From: Coprobacter secundus
Lineage (GTDB): Bacteria; Bacteroidota; Bacteroidia; Bacteroidales; Coprobacteraceae
DNA: 64,000 nucleotides
Direction of reading: 5' to 3'
Assembly (NCBI GenBank): GCA_000803105.1
Contig: JTDA01000006.1
Span: 124,001 to 188,000, forward strand
Made by a program: the position numbers and the translations under genes. Positions 19,354 through 28,720 of this stretch are shown here, one piece after another. The notes beneath the pieces were generated by a model. It was not told the origin of the DNA and did no database searches. It saw nothing but the letters and a program-made list of their open reading frames with translations. The stretch's first letter is position 1; each line of letters opens with the position of its first letter.

Positions 19354-20991
19354 ATGATAAGATTTATTTTACTGAACTTTCTACTTCTCTCTTTTACATC
19401 TATTTGTTTTTCACAAGACTATTACGGAAATAGTAGAAAACAATGGCTCCAAAAGGCAGAACAATACAAACCGGAGCTTATAATCACAGAAAAAAAGCCT
19501 CTACATATCGTTAATGTCAGCCCTGATGAATATGCCTTCCAAAAATGGAAAGTAACGAATATACATCCTATCGACACATTATACAATATGCCTTTCAGAT
19601 TAAAAAAAGAGGTTATTATTGATTTTGGAGAACATATGACTGGCAACTTCTGTTTTTCTGTAAGAACTACAGGCTTAGCCGCTGATGGGCCTTTAAGATT
19701 CAAACTCACATTCGGAGAAGTTCCCTCAGAAGTCGCTGTACCCTTTGACCCCTACCCTGGCAACTTGAGTAGAGCATGGTTACAAGACGAAATTGTCTCA
19801 ATAATGTATGTACCCGAAACGGTAACTTTACATCGCAGGTTGGCTTTTCGCTATGTAAAAATAGAATTATTAGCCAGCTCACCTTACTATGATTTCAATA
19901 TTTATGATATAAAATGTTTAGCCCGGACATCAGCAAAAAATATTCCAGAGGAACTTCCCTCCTCTGTTGATCCTATGATCAGGAAAATAGAGCGAGTTAG
20001 TTTGAATACATTGAAAGAATGCATGCAGACAGTTTATGAAGACGGGCCTAAAAGAGACCAACGTCTATGGATAGGAGACCTATATCTCGAAGCTCTCGGA
20101 AACAATTATTCTTTCAAACAACATGATTTGACCAAACGTTGCCTATATTTATTAGCTGGGTTAAGTGACAAGAACGGATACCTACTGGCCACTGTAATAG
20201 AGAATCCTGTACCTCGGGCTCAAGACAAACAATTTCTTTATGAATATGCCTTGCTTTATAATGCTTCTCTCAAAGATTATTTAGAGGCTACAAAAGATTA
20301 TGAAACGGCAGAAGACTTATGGCCTGTAGCCAAAAAACAAATAGATATTGTCCGTACTAACGTCAAATCCAATGGACTAATGGATTTTGAAAAAGTAAAT
20401 AAAAATTGGTGGATTTTCTTCGATTGGAAAGAAGATCTATATAAAGAAGTACCATTACAAGGAGTTTCAATATTTGCACTCAAAGAATCTTACAAGCTTG
20501 CCCAACTACTTGGAAAAGAAAAAGAAGTAGCTGATTTACCTGCACTGATAAAAAAAATGACAAAAGCTGCCCATAAAAACTACTATGACAAAAAATCAGG
20601 ATTATTTATAGGAATTGGAAACAAACAAATCTCATATGCTTCTCAAATTTGGATGATACTAAGCGAAGTTGCCACCAAAACCGAAGGAGAAAAAGCCCTC
20701 TCAGCTCTACATACGACACAAAACGTTTGCCATCCGGGAACACCTTATATGTATCACTACTATATCCAATCGTTAATCAACTGTGGAATGAATGCAGAAG
20801 CAAAAAAAGCCTTAATTGATTACTGGGGAGGAATGATAAAAAAAGGTGCCGATACATTCTGGGAAGCATATGACCCAAATAATGATTTCATATCTCCATA
20901 CTATTTCTATCCAATGAATAGTTACTGTCATGCATGGAGCTGTACTCCAGTCTACTTTATAAGGAAATATCCAGAAATATTCCAAAAATAA
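19354..20991 (+). CDS. GH78-like alpha-L-rhamnosidase
   Basis: A 545-residue exported protein with signal peptide (LLNFLLLSFTSICFSQ). Residues about 45-190 form a beta-sandwich of the rhamnosidase N-terminal type (IDFGEHMTGNFCF). The (alpha/alpha)6 barrel follows, with the block DGPKRDQRLWIGDLYLEAL starting at residue 230. This is equivalent to the CPxRDE region of GH78 that carries acidic catalytic residues, and FDWKEDLY and WEAYDP blocks appear later. It is shorter than many GH78 enzymes, lacking some accessory sandwiches. It is the last gene of the rightward operon, 41 bases after the DUF4380-like gene, and is followed by the decayed IS element. It should release terminal alpha-L-rhamnose. 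The subfamily differs from the second GH78 at 41988-44273. Confidence 0.8.
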   Translation: MIRFILLNFLLLSFTSICFSQDYYGNSRKQWLQKAEQYKPELIITEKKPLHIVNVSPDEYAFQKWKVTNIHPIDTLYNMPFRLKKEVIIDFGEHMTGNFCFSVRTTGLAADGPLRFKLTFGEVPSEVAVPFDPYPGNLSRAWLQDEIVSIMYVPETVTLHRRLAFRYVKIELLASSPYYDFNIYDIKCLARTSAKNIPEELPSSVDPMIRKIERVSLNTLKECMQTVYEDGPKRDQRLWIGDLYLEALGNNYSFKQHDLTKRCLYLLAGLSDKNGYLLATVIENPVPRAQDKQFLYEYALLYNASLKDYLEATKDYETAEDLWPVAKKQIDIVRTNVKSNGLMDFEKVNKNWWIFFDWKEDLYKEVPLQGVSIFALKESYKLAQLLGKEKEVADLPALIKKMTKAAHKNYYDKKSGLFIGIGNKQISYASQIWMILSEVATKTEGEKALSALHTTQNVCHPGTPYMYHYYIQSLINCGMNAEAKKALIDYWGGMIKKGADTFWEAYDPNNDFISPYYFYPMNSYCHAWSCTPVYFIRKYPEIFQK

Positions 20992-21031
20992 CTATAAAAC
21001 AACACATCTTATATAATTATTAGTATAGAGA

Positions 21032-21514
21032 GGCTATCTCAAAATAAATATGGGATAGCCTCTTTTGTATCTGTAAAAAAAATGGTGAACAGACCATATC
21101 AAAATACCGGGCTCAGAATTGCAAGGGATGTCTGTTAAGATGCCATTGCCATAAAAGTCGTTCTGAAAGGATTGTACAGGTAAATCACCGCTTAAAAATC
21201 AAGGAAAAGGAACGTAAAAAGTTACTCTCTGTGGAAAGTCTGAAAAATCAGAGTCAGCGACCTCAGGATGTGGAGGCTGTATTTGGAAACCACAAGAACA
21301 ACAAACATTTCAAGAGGTTCCATCTTCATGGACTGAAGAAAATGGAAATTGAGTTTGGTCTGATGGTCATAGCACTCAATCTTGCAAAAGTAGCCTCTTA
21401 GAAAGCTTTTTTATGCGCGAAAAACTGTCTGAAAGGATAAATTCTTTGATAACGGAAAATTTAAATCTGAAACTCTGAAAGAGTGGCCATCTCAAGTTTA
21501 TTTTGAGACAACCG
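21032..21514. mobile_element. Decayed, internally deleted IS1182-like element with both terminal inverted repeats
   Basis: A region of about 480 bases bounded by imperfect inverted repeats: TCTCAAAATAAA at 21037-21048 and its complement at 21497-21508, with similarity extending to about 24 of 30 positions on each side. The only coding remnant inside is the C-terminal end of a transposase (21096-21401). Most of the transposase gene is missing, so the element cannot move by itself but could in principle be mobilised by a full copy elsewhere. It sits between two convergent PUL operons. Confidence 0.75.
21096..21401 (+). pseudogene. Truncated transposase, IS1182/DDE_Tnp_1-like C-terminal fragment
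   Basis: An open frame of about 100 codons without its own start, ending in a TAG at 21399-21401. It reads YRAQNCKGCLLRCHCHKSR near its beginning and QDVEAVFGNHKNNKHFKRF, then LHGLKKMEIEFGLMVIALNL near its end. These are the cysteine-rich block and the terminal E-containing block of IS1182-family transposases. The N-terminal DNA-binding domain and the first two catalytic acids are absent. It is not expected to be functional. Confidence 0.8.
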
Positions 21515-21754
21515 CCATTATTTTTACTCATCCCACCAAACACCATATTACCTTTTTAGCGTTTGCTTTATCAAGGAATAAAAACAAATCTACTTGAAGA
21601 AACGTATAAACTGCATAGAGAGCAGATTCTCAATTCAGATAAACTATAGCTTTCACCTTCGTGAAATCTGAAAATAATAAAATAACCTTTAAACTAACAA
21701 ATATAAATAAATTGTAAAAGACCTGTTACATAACAGACCTTTTACACAATAAAT

Positions 21755-21787
21755 AAAAAAGCTACAAGTCAATGACCTGTAGCTTTT
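21755..21787 (-). terminator. Terminator of the SusC-SusD-CBM9 operon
   Basis: An imperfect stem (AAAGCTACAGGTCAtTGACtTGTAGCTTT on the minus strand) followed by a T run, located 33 bases beyond the stop of the 21820-22830 gene. A second small hairpin with ACCTGTTACATAACAGACCT lies further downstream at about 21714-21742. Confidence 0.8.
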
Positions 21788-21819
21788 AACCACCCACAAC
21801 TTATATATGGAAAATCTAA

Positions 21820-22830
21820 TTATTTCACTATCTTAAAACATTTCATACCTTCAACATTAACTAAATAAATTCCTGAAGTTAATGATGACAAATCAGTAGG
21901 TTCAGTGTAACTCCATGATTTTATCATCTTTCCAGAGATGTCATGAATTCTAATCTGTGCATTTTGAACATCCTGCAAAGACAATATATTATTGGTAAAA
22001 GAATAATTTACTTCATCCATTTCTGCTTTCTCTACTGAAGACAAGTTCTCAACAAAATGCATTTCTCCTAAAGTTGAATTCAACTTCCAAGAATTATAAT
22101 CAATTCCAGACCATCCTAAGATAATCTGACGAGTATTACTTTCATAATCAGTACAATTTGCAGTATTTATATCGAAAAGAATCTTTTTACCAATCTCTAA
22201 ATTTCCATAATATTCTTCAGAAATAACAATATCTTTAGGAATAACAATTTCTGCATTATAACCATCTGCAGTTTGCACTGTCTTATATTCATAACCTGTA
22301 ATTTTATTATCAACGGCAAATCCTGCAGCATATCCACCCCCGCTAAAACGATTCTCTGTATTCCCAATAGAAACCCTTAATTGAGATAATCCACGAGGAC
22401 GTGCGTCAATTTCTTCATACAACATATTTTTATCATCCGGATTAGGGAAGAAAAACAACTCAAGATGGTCAATACCTATATCACTTTTCATTTTTTCCGA
22501 ATCATAGGGAATGTATACATTATCTTTCACTTTAACAAAAAAGTAAAAGTAATTCACATCTCGTACCACTTTAAATGTAGCGGAATATCCCCATATATTC
22601 TCCACCGGTTGCGCACCCCAGTTACGTAAAATATTTCCAACAGGATTTTCCGGTACTTTTGACCAACATGCTTCATCTTCCAAACCGTCAATTTCAATCC
22701 ACTCGTCCGTAGTAATAACCTCGACTGTTTTAAAATCCTCATAAACAATAGGTTGCCTTTGAGCAAATACAATATTAGCTGTCAGAAGCATTGCAGCAAC
22801 ACAACTAAAGAACCGTACATTTTTTCTCAT
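21820..22830 (-). CDS. CBM9/DOMON-like secreted protein with T9SS sorting tail
   Basis: A 336-residue exported protein. The signal peptide ends near AANIVFAQ-type sequence at about residue 23. Residues 40-260 form a carbohydrate-binding module of the CBM9/DOMON type: IEIDGLEDEACWSKVP at the start, FYFFVKVKDNVYIP, DHLELFFFPNPDD, and a C-terminal beta-hairpin with GWSGIDYNSWKLN. Residues about 275-336 match a type A T9SS tail: IHDISGKMIKSW, LSSLTSGIYLVNVEG and a basic end. It is the third gene of the SusC-SusD operon, 73 bases after susD, in the slot where SusE/F-type surface glycan-binding lipoproteins usually lie. It is therefore probably a surface glycan-binding protein attached or released through type IX secretion. 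Confidence 0.78.
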   Translation of the reverse strand: MRKNVRFFSCVAAMLLTANIVFAQRQPIVYEDFKTVEVITTDEWIEIDGLEDEACWSKVPENPVGNILRNWGAQPVENIWGYSATFKVVRDVNYFYFFVKVKDNVYIPYDSEKMKSDIGIDHLELFFFPNPDDKNMLYEEIDARPRGLSQLRVSIGNTENRFSGGGYAAGFAVDNKITGYEYKTVQTADGYNAEIVIPKDIVISEEYYGNLEIGKKILFDINTANCTDYESNTRQIILGWSGIDYNSWKLNSTLGEMHFVENLSSVEKAEMDEVNYSFTNNILSLQDVQNAQIRIHDISGKMIKSWSYTEPTDLSSLTSGIYLVNVEGMKCFKIVK

Positions 22831-22903
22831 GATAATTTGTTTTTTAAATTGAACAATACCCTTCGAAATAAACCTTCGAAGAAAAATAAACTATAGTTAA
22901 CGA

Positions 22904-24787
22904 TTAATATCCACTGTTTTGTAATAGAACATCCATACCGACAATCTGCCGTTCGGCAAGAGGTATAGGTAAACGATGATGCTTATTGGGCTCAAACCCC
23001 TTAGTTTTGAACAATTCCTCAGCTTTATTCCATCGCAAATAATCAAACCACAAATGTCCTTCTAAACACAGCTCCTTTTCTCTTTCTGCAATTATTGCAT
23101 CTATAAAATCACCGGTATCATCATCCGACGGATAATCTACAGACTCTTTGACCTGTAAAGAAGCGTCATCAAATGGCAATTTCCAAGCTCTCCGTCTTAC
23201 TTTATTCAAATATTTTTCTGCATTTGTATTATCACCCGTCCGATAACAAGCTTCTGCATACTGCAAATACAAATCCGCCAATCGGAATATTCGTTGATTT
23301 ATCGAATTACTCCCCTGAAAACCAGGTAATCCTTCTGATGCCCAATTTTCAACGGCATTGTATGGAATATATTTTTTAAATCCATAATAACTATTTGGAT
23401 AATCTATCACTTTTGTTGCAGCCCAATCTAAAGCCACACTATCCCGTCCTGGCACGTAAAACGAATCATACATACGAGGATCTGCAGAACGTGATGCATT
23501 TAATATTGTTTGTATGTACCGATTATCTGCCGTTCCCCAACCCGGTTCTGTTTTCACATCCAAACGATAGTGATTAGCCCTCAATACCTGATTTACTGCA
23601 TCACCCAAAGCATCCCAATCTCCAGTATATAATTCAAAAAATTCTTCCTCAGAAAATACTTGAACCCCAATAGCCACTTGATAAGCTTTCATTACTTCTC
23701 TTGTAATGATATTTATTTCACCTGTTGAAGGTAAATTAGCATATTCATCATACACCTCTTGGGTTAGTTCATAACCTATATTAAATTTATTCACCCAATC
23801 CATAGCAACATTCACAATTCCAAATCCACCACCTACACCATCTGGACCTAAACGCCTCCATAAATAAGATGCCAATCTCGTATCATCACTAATTGTCTGG
23901 AATTGTACTTCAAAAATTGATTCCGAATTATTTTCATGCAAAAAATCAAAATTCCATGCATAATTTTCTACTAATTGATAGTCTCCTCCTCTCTGATTAC
24001 CGCACTGTACACTTTTCTCAAACCACGTCTTTGCAGACTCATAATCTTTAAGATACATATATACTTGCCCCAGATAACCTGCAGCTGCACCTTTCGTTAC
24101 CGCTCCTAACTTATCTGTTGACCAAGAAGTCGGTAATAAATTATAAGCTGTCTCAAAATCACGTAATATCACAGACCAGCATTCCCCCAAAGTATTGCGA
24201 GGAACCATCAATTGTTCCCTAGAAACAATCAAAGTATCCAATATAGGCACTCCTAATTCATTAGAATTATAAGCTGGATGAGAAGGTAGCTTATCCCCAA
24301 AAGAACGAGTCAATAAAAAATAAGAGAATCCCCGCAAAAACTTACATTCACCTATCATTTGCATAAGTTCCTGATTCTCCGATACAGTTAACTTCCCACT
24401 ATTTATCAAATCATATATCTTAGTAGATACATCATTCGCCCGGGAAACAATAGAATACAAGTTTTTCCAATACGTATTGATTGCTGTTGCCTGATCACTA
24501 TATGCATAATTGACCAATGGCTTTACGTCACCCAATGTCGCACGGAATTCAAGCTCTTGTGAGGCAAAGCATGTATAATAATATATTCCATAATAGTATA
24601 GATATTCTCCATACAATCCACTATATACTCCATTTACAGCCGTTTGAGCATTATTTACACTCGTAATAAACTCATCAGCAGGAATTCCTTCATAATTTTC
24701 AACTTCCAAAAAATCGCTACAGGAAGATAGTAAAAGACTAAATAGTGTTACACTGGCTACCAATTTTATATATTTCATGATACTCAT
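22904..24787 (-). CDS. SusD/RagB-like outer-membrane glycan-binding lipoprotein
   Basis: Surface lipoprotein that forms the lid of the SusC transporter and captures oligosaccharides. The ATG at 24787 gives MSIMKYIKL; the Met4 start gives a better lipoprotein signal with lipobox LLSSC (Cys20 from Met4). The following CSDFLEVENYEG matches the usual SusD start. The helical TPR-like scaffold has CKFLRGFSYFLLTRSFGD and GQVYMYLKDYESAKTWFEK, and the C-terminal SusD block LADLYLQYAEACYRTGDN leads to LEGHLWFDYLRW and RLPIPLAERQ near the end. Length 627 residues is normal. It lies 43 bases downstream of susC and is co-transcribed with it. It defines the locus as a PUL. Confidence 0.95.
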   Translation of the reverse strand: MSIMKYIKLVASVTLFSLLLSSCSDFLEVENYEGIPADEFITSVNNAQTAVNGVYSGLYGEYLYYYGIYYYTCFASQELEFRATLGDVKPLVNYAYSDQATAINTYWKNLYSIVSRANDVSTKIYDLINSGKLTVSENQELMQMIGECKFLRGFSYFLLTRSFGDKLPSHPAYNSNELGVPILDTLIVSREQLMVPRNTLGECWSVILRDFETAYNLLPTSWSTDKLGAVTKGAAAGYLGQVYMYLKDYESAKTWFEKSVQCGNQRGGDYQLVENYAWNFDFLHENNSESIFEVQFQTISDDTRLASYLWRRLGPDGVGGGFGIVNVAMDWVNKFNIGYELTQEVYDEYANLPSTGEINIITREVMKAYQVAIGVQVFSEEEFFELYTGDWDALGDAVNQVLRANHYRLDVKTEPGWGTADNRYIQTILNASRSADPRMYDSFYVPGRDSVALDWAATKVIDYPNSYYGFKKYIPYNAVENWASEGLPGFQGSNSINQRIFRLADLYLQYAEACYRTGDNTNAEKYLNKVRRRAWKLPFDDASLQVKESVDYPSDDDTGDFIDAIIAEREKELCLEGHLWFDYLRWNKAEELFKTKGFEPNKHHRLPIPLAERQIVGMDVLLQNSGY

Positions 24788-24830
24788 CTTTTTTATTTAA
24801 ATAATTAAAATAAGTTGGAACAATTCTACA

Positions 24831-27800
24831 CTAAAACTCCACTTGTATGCCACATAAAAATGTCTTATTTTGAGGATAATTTCCCATGTCTATACCAAAC
24901 GAGGTATTACTACTTGCTGAACAAAATTCCGGATCAAAACCTTCGTATTTTGTAAATGTCAACAGATTCTGCCCCGAAACATAAACCCGACATTTAGATA
25001 TATGAGCTTTGCTCATCCACTTTTTAGGGAAAGTGTACCCCAATTGAATGTTTTTCAGTCGCAAATATGACCCATCTTCGATAAACCAAGTCGACACTGT
25101 TGTCTTGTTATTATTAGGATCGTCAAAGTAAGACCTGAAATTTTCATTTGTACTACCTGGGCCTGTCCATCGATTAAGCGCATAAGTCGTTGTATTATAA
25201 TCATTATAAAGAAGATGAGATTTTGTACGAAAATCATTAAATATCTCATTTCCACAGACTCCTTGAAACAATATGCTTAAATCAATGCCTTTATAATCAA
25301 ATCCCAAATTGAAACCATAGGTAAAATCAGGCCAAGGATCCCCTACGTGGGTAATATCTCCTGAATCGATATGCCCATCACCATTATTATCCCGAAATAT
25401 TAAATCTCCCGCAGCTGTACCTGCTTGCTGATAATAATCATAGCCATTTTGCTGAGCTCTCCGATTATATTCATCAACCTCTTCCTGAGTTTGAAAAACG
25501 CCATCTACTTCATAAGCAAAAAACGATCCTATGGGATAACCAACCTGGGTAAACGAAACATTCGAAGCTCCCAATACTTTTTGGCTGGAAATCAGCACCG
25601 TATTATCATCATCTGTAGCCAATACCTTATTTTTAACATATCCTAAATTCGCACCTATCGAATAATGAAAATCTTTTCCTATTCTATTATTATAAGAAGC
25701 TTCTATATCAAAACCTTTGTTTCTTATCTTTCCTACATTATAAACATAAGAAACATTATCTCGGTTTCCTAATCCAGCCATTGACGGAAGTGTACTGCTA
25801 AACAGTGCATCAGACGTATTCTTAACATACCAATCAAAAGAAAACCGCAATGAATTCTTCAATACTGATAGATCAAATCCAACATCTGTAGTAGATATAT
25901 CTTCCCATTTTATTTTATGATTAGGTAACCGATTCAGCCTTACCCCTATTACTGACGATTGATTTCCATCCGAATCGGTAATTCCAGATGCATAATTTGA
26001 ATTAGGAAGTACATAGCTGGCGGTATACAAATTTTGAGCGACACTGGCACTTCCCAAAAGGCCCCAAGATGCCCTAAGTTTCAGGTCATCCAACCAATTC
26101 ATCGATACGTTATTCTTTATAAAGTCTTCATTACTAATTCTCCATGCAGCAGAAAAAGATGGAAAATTTCCCCACCGATTATCCGGACCAAAACGATCAT
26201 AACCATCTCTTCTCACCAACGCCATAACAGTATACCTGTTATCATATGTATAATTTATACGGCCAAAAAAGGACAAAGATGCATTATTTGAATAAGTATC
26301 CCCGGAAAATCTGTCTGCAACATCAGCCAATGAGGCCCTGAATATATCTCCTGTCATGTTCTGAGCACTAACCGTTAACCCTGTAGAATAAGCTTTCTGA
26401 CCCTCCATTCCAATCATGATACCTAAATCATGCCTGTCTTTAAACGTTTTATTATAATTTGCTACTAAGTTTCCTCCCAAAGAATATCCCCGAGTAAGAG
26501 CTTGAGACATAGATGAATTTAAACTTTCTTCTGCCTCATACTGGAACGGGCTCTTTTCCATACGACTTCCCCCAGCGGCAAACCCACCAAACATATTGGC
26601 TGTTATAGTCAAATCTTTTATCGGCTGTATTTTTAAATAAATATTTCCATTGATTTTATAATCGGTGTTTCTCTTATCCGTCGTCGTTTCGTCAGCCAAA
26701 GGGTTGTGCCCGTTATATGCAGCCAACATCTCTGTTATATTCGTTACTTTTCCACTTACCGGGTCGATAATAGGAGTTCCATCTGCATTTGTTTTTGGAA
26801 AATAGCCGAATCCTCCAGGTTGATTAGACTCATCATAAGGCATCATGAATGGCATAGTACGCATATAACTATCCAAGAATGTATTATTTGAATTTACTTT
26901 ATTATTAATATGGACAATCTGCATATTTTCACCAAATGACAACCATTTATTCAGTTTTACTTCCGAGTTCAATCGAAATGAATACCGTCTAAAGCGTGTA
27001 TCCATATATGTACCTTTTTCGTCAAAATAATTAAATGATGCATAATAATTATATTTATCTGTCCCTCGACTAAATGAAAGGTCATAATTTTGTGTCATTC
27101 CCGTGGAAAATATAATATCTTTCCAATTATAATCAGCGTTAGTTAAGTCATAATCTAACCCATATGCAATAATATTTTTCCCTCCATTTTGAGAATACCA
27201 CAATGGAAATGTCAACATTTCCTCTTCCGTCATTTTTCCTTTCCCATTAAAATCCTCAATTCTCAATTCTTTTAATTGACGTGTATTTAACATATCAGGG
27301 AGATTGGTCGGATTATTAAATCCTACATAAGCATTAAAGTTAACCTTTGCATCTCCATCTTTTCCTCGCTTCGTCGTAACAAGTACAACTCCATTAGCAG
27401 CAGAGGCTCCATAAATAGCTGCTGCAGAACCATCTCTCAAAATTTCTACCGATTCAGCATCGTTCATATTAAAATCTGCTCCCGGACTTTGAGGAACTCC
27501 ATCGATAATCCACAATGGACCCGACCCGTTAAAGGAACCTACCCCACGAATCTTGACATCTGCCGTCGCCCCCGGTTTACCACTAGTTTTCGAAATAAAT
27601 ACTCCCGGAACTTTTCCTTGTAAAGCAGACTCAATACCTGCCGATGCCGTATTTTCCAGTGCTGACGCTTTCACTGAAGAGATTGCTCCTGTAACATTAC
27701 TTTTCTTCATTGTACCATAACCAATCACAACTACTTCATCTAACAATTTATTATCCTCCTCCATAATCACATTAATAACCTTCCGATTACCCACAGTTAT

Positions 27801-28064
27801 AGTCTGGGACTTAAATCCTACATAGCTGAATGTTAATTGAGAATTAGAAGCAGCCTTAACAGAATAATTTCCATCAATATCTGTTATTGTTCCCGACGAG
27901 GTATTTTGACCACCTCCTTTCACCTGGATAGTAATACCAATCAAAGGTTCTCCATCTCCCTGCGTCACCTTTCCTGTTATGGTTTCTACTTGTGCATACA
28001 AAAAATTAGACATGCTATATATAAATAATATAGTCAAGAAAATTTTTTTCAGACAGTTTTTCAT
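24831..28064 (-). CDS. SusC/RagA-like TonB-dependent oligosaccharide transporter
   Basis: A 1077-residue outer-membrane importer. After a signal peptide (about residues 1-25) comes a carboxypeptidase-regulatory-like domain (ITGKVTQGDGEPLIGITIQV to about residue 105), then the TonB-box/plug region with LDEVVVIGYGTMKKSN and the SusC signature GVPGVFISKTSGKPGA. The plug continues with IRGVGSFNGSGPLWIIDGVP and NDAESVEILRDGSAAAIYG. The rest is a 22-strand-type barrel with aromatic girdle repeats, ending in QNKTFLCGIQVEF with the usual terminal Phe. No sigma/anti-sigma signalling extension is present at the N-terminus, so control by an ECF sigma/anti-sigma pair is not indicated. It is first in its operon; susD and the CBM9/T9SS gene follow. 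Confidence 0.96.
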   Translation of the reverse strand: MKNCLKKIFLTILFIYSMSNFLYAQVETITGKVTQGDGEPLIGITIQVKGGGQNTSSGTITDIDGNYSVKAASNSQLTFSYVGFKSQTITVGNRKVINVIMEEDNKLLDEVVVIGYGTMKKSNVTGAISSVKASALENTASAGIESALQGKVPGVFISKTSGKPGATADVKIRGVGSFNGSGPLWIIDGVPQSPGADFNMNDAESVEILRDGSAAAIYGASAANGVVLVTTKRGKDGDAKVNFNAYVGFNNPTNLPDMLNTRQLKELRIEDFNGKGKMTEEEMLTFPLWYSQNGGKNIIAYGLDYDLTNADYNWKDIIFSTGMTQNYDLSFSRGTDKYNYYASFNYFDEKGTYMDTRFRRYSFRLNSEVKLNKWLSFGENMQIVHINNKVNSNNTFLDSYMRTMPFMMPYDESNQPGGFGYFPKTNADGTPIIDPVSGKVTNITEMLAAYNGHNPLADETTTDKRNTDYKINGNIYLKIQPIKDLTITANMFGGFAAGGSRMEKSPFQYEAEESLNSSMSQALTRGYSLGGNLVANYNKTFKDRHDLGIMIGMEGQKAYSTGLTVSAQNMTGDIFRASLADVADRFSGDTYSNNASLSFFGRINYTYDNRYTVMALVRRDGYDRFGPDNRWGNFPSFSAAWRISNEDFIKNNVSMNWLDDLKLRASWGLLGSASVAQNLYTASYVLPNSNYASGITDSDGNQSSVIGVRLNRLPNHKIKWEDISTTDVGFDLSVLKNSLRFSFDWYVKNTSDALFSSTLPSMAGLGNRDNVSYVYNVGKIRNKGFDIEASYNNRIGKDFHYSIGANLGYVKNKVLATDDDNTVLISSQKVLGASNVSFTQVGYPIGSFFAYEVDGVFQTQEEVDEYNRRAQQNGYDYYQQAGTAAGDLIFRDNNGDGHIDSGDITHVGDPWPDFTYGFNLGFDYKGIDLSILFQGVCGNEIFNDFRTKSHLLYNDYNTTTYALNRWTGPGSTNENFRSYFDDPNNNKTTVSTWFIEDGSYLRLKNIQLGYTFPKKWMSKAHISKCRVYVSGQNLLTFTKYEGFDPEFCSASSNTSFGIDMGNYPQNKTFLCGIQVEF

Positions 28065-28123
28065 TGATATCTCTTTTATTCAGTTAAACAAAATTTTTCT
28101 ATTCAAATTTTAAAATGATGCAA

Positions 28124-28131
28124 CAAATGTA
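28124..28131 (-). promoter_or_regulatory. Probable -7 element of the susC operon promoter
   Basis: On the minus strand it reads TACATTTG, matching TAnnTTTG, 60 bases upstream of the susC ATG. The nearest TTG upstream is 23 bases away, slightly too far for a good -33 element, as is common for promoters that need an activator. Confidence 0.45.
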
Positions 28132-28216
28132 TAGCAAAAAAGAAATCCGATTATCAATAAACTTTATATAAATTCCGAACAAAATATAAACAAAATACAA
28201 GTAAAACTACGATAAA

Positions 28217-28246
28217 ATATAGATAGACAGTATATTTAATCTATAT
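28217..28246. promoter_or_regulatory. Small inverted repeat upstream of susC promoter
   Basis: ATATAGAT at 28217-28224 mirrors ATCTATAT at 28239-28246 with a 14-base gap, about 85-115 bases upstream of the susC -7 element. It is a possible regulator site, but low base complexity makes chance occurrence plausible. Confidence 0.2.
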
Positions 28247-28720
28247 CATGCCAACAATATAACCACTCAAAACAAATATCCATAAATATCAATATACTAT
28301 ATAACATTATTTTAATAAAATCATAGACTTGCCATAGCACTTCAAAAGTATACTTTATCCTTCTTCAATTCAGGGACAAGCAACTTGCCACAAACAATAA
28401 TAAAAAGAAATATTATCCTTCATAAAAATTGAATTTCCCCAAAAAGGTCTTAACACCTTGTTTTTAACTATAAAATGAATTCCATATAAACGACTCTGCT
28501 ATCTATATATTATTATATACAATCACAATATTCTAACCCTAACAAATTGTATATCCAACTGTTTTACAAATAATTATTTATCTAAACCCATTTCTGTCCG
28601 CTTTTTGATTCACTTTTAATCAAACTTTATCCAGATTTTGTTTCATTTTCTGAAGTAATGAATTAGTTTATTTGTATAATTTATTTTTCACCAAAAATAT
28701 CATTTTAAATTCAAAGTACA

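Larger units (their letters stand above)
28065..28720. other. Divergent intergenic region upstream of susC and of the LRR gene
   Basis: About 655 AT-rich bases. The left part carries a -7 match for susC (28124-28131, minus) and, further upstream of it, an 8-bp inverted repeat (28217-28224 and 28239-28246) that could be an operator. On the plus strand I see no full TAnnTTTG element close to the 28721 start. No open frame or RNA gene is recognisable. Confidence 0.5.

Noticed and set aside
24831..28064. Regulation of susC by an ECF sigma/anti-sigma pair
   Set aside because: SusC lacks the N-terminal signalling extension and no sigma or anti-sigma gene is in the locus.
28606..28624. Inverted repeat TTTGATT...AATCAAA upstream of the first LRR gene
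   Set aside because: Short, AT-only-like complexity, no T run and no known promoter nearby; chance is likely.
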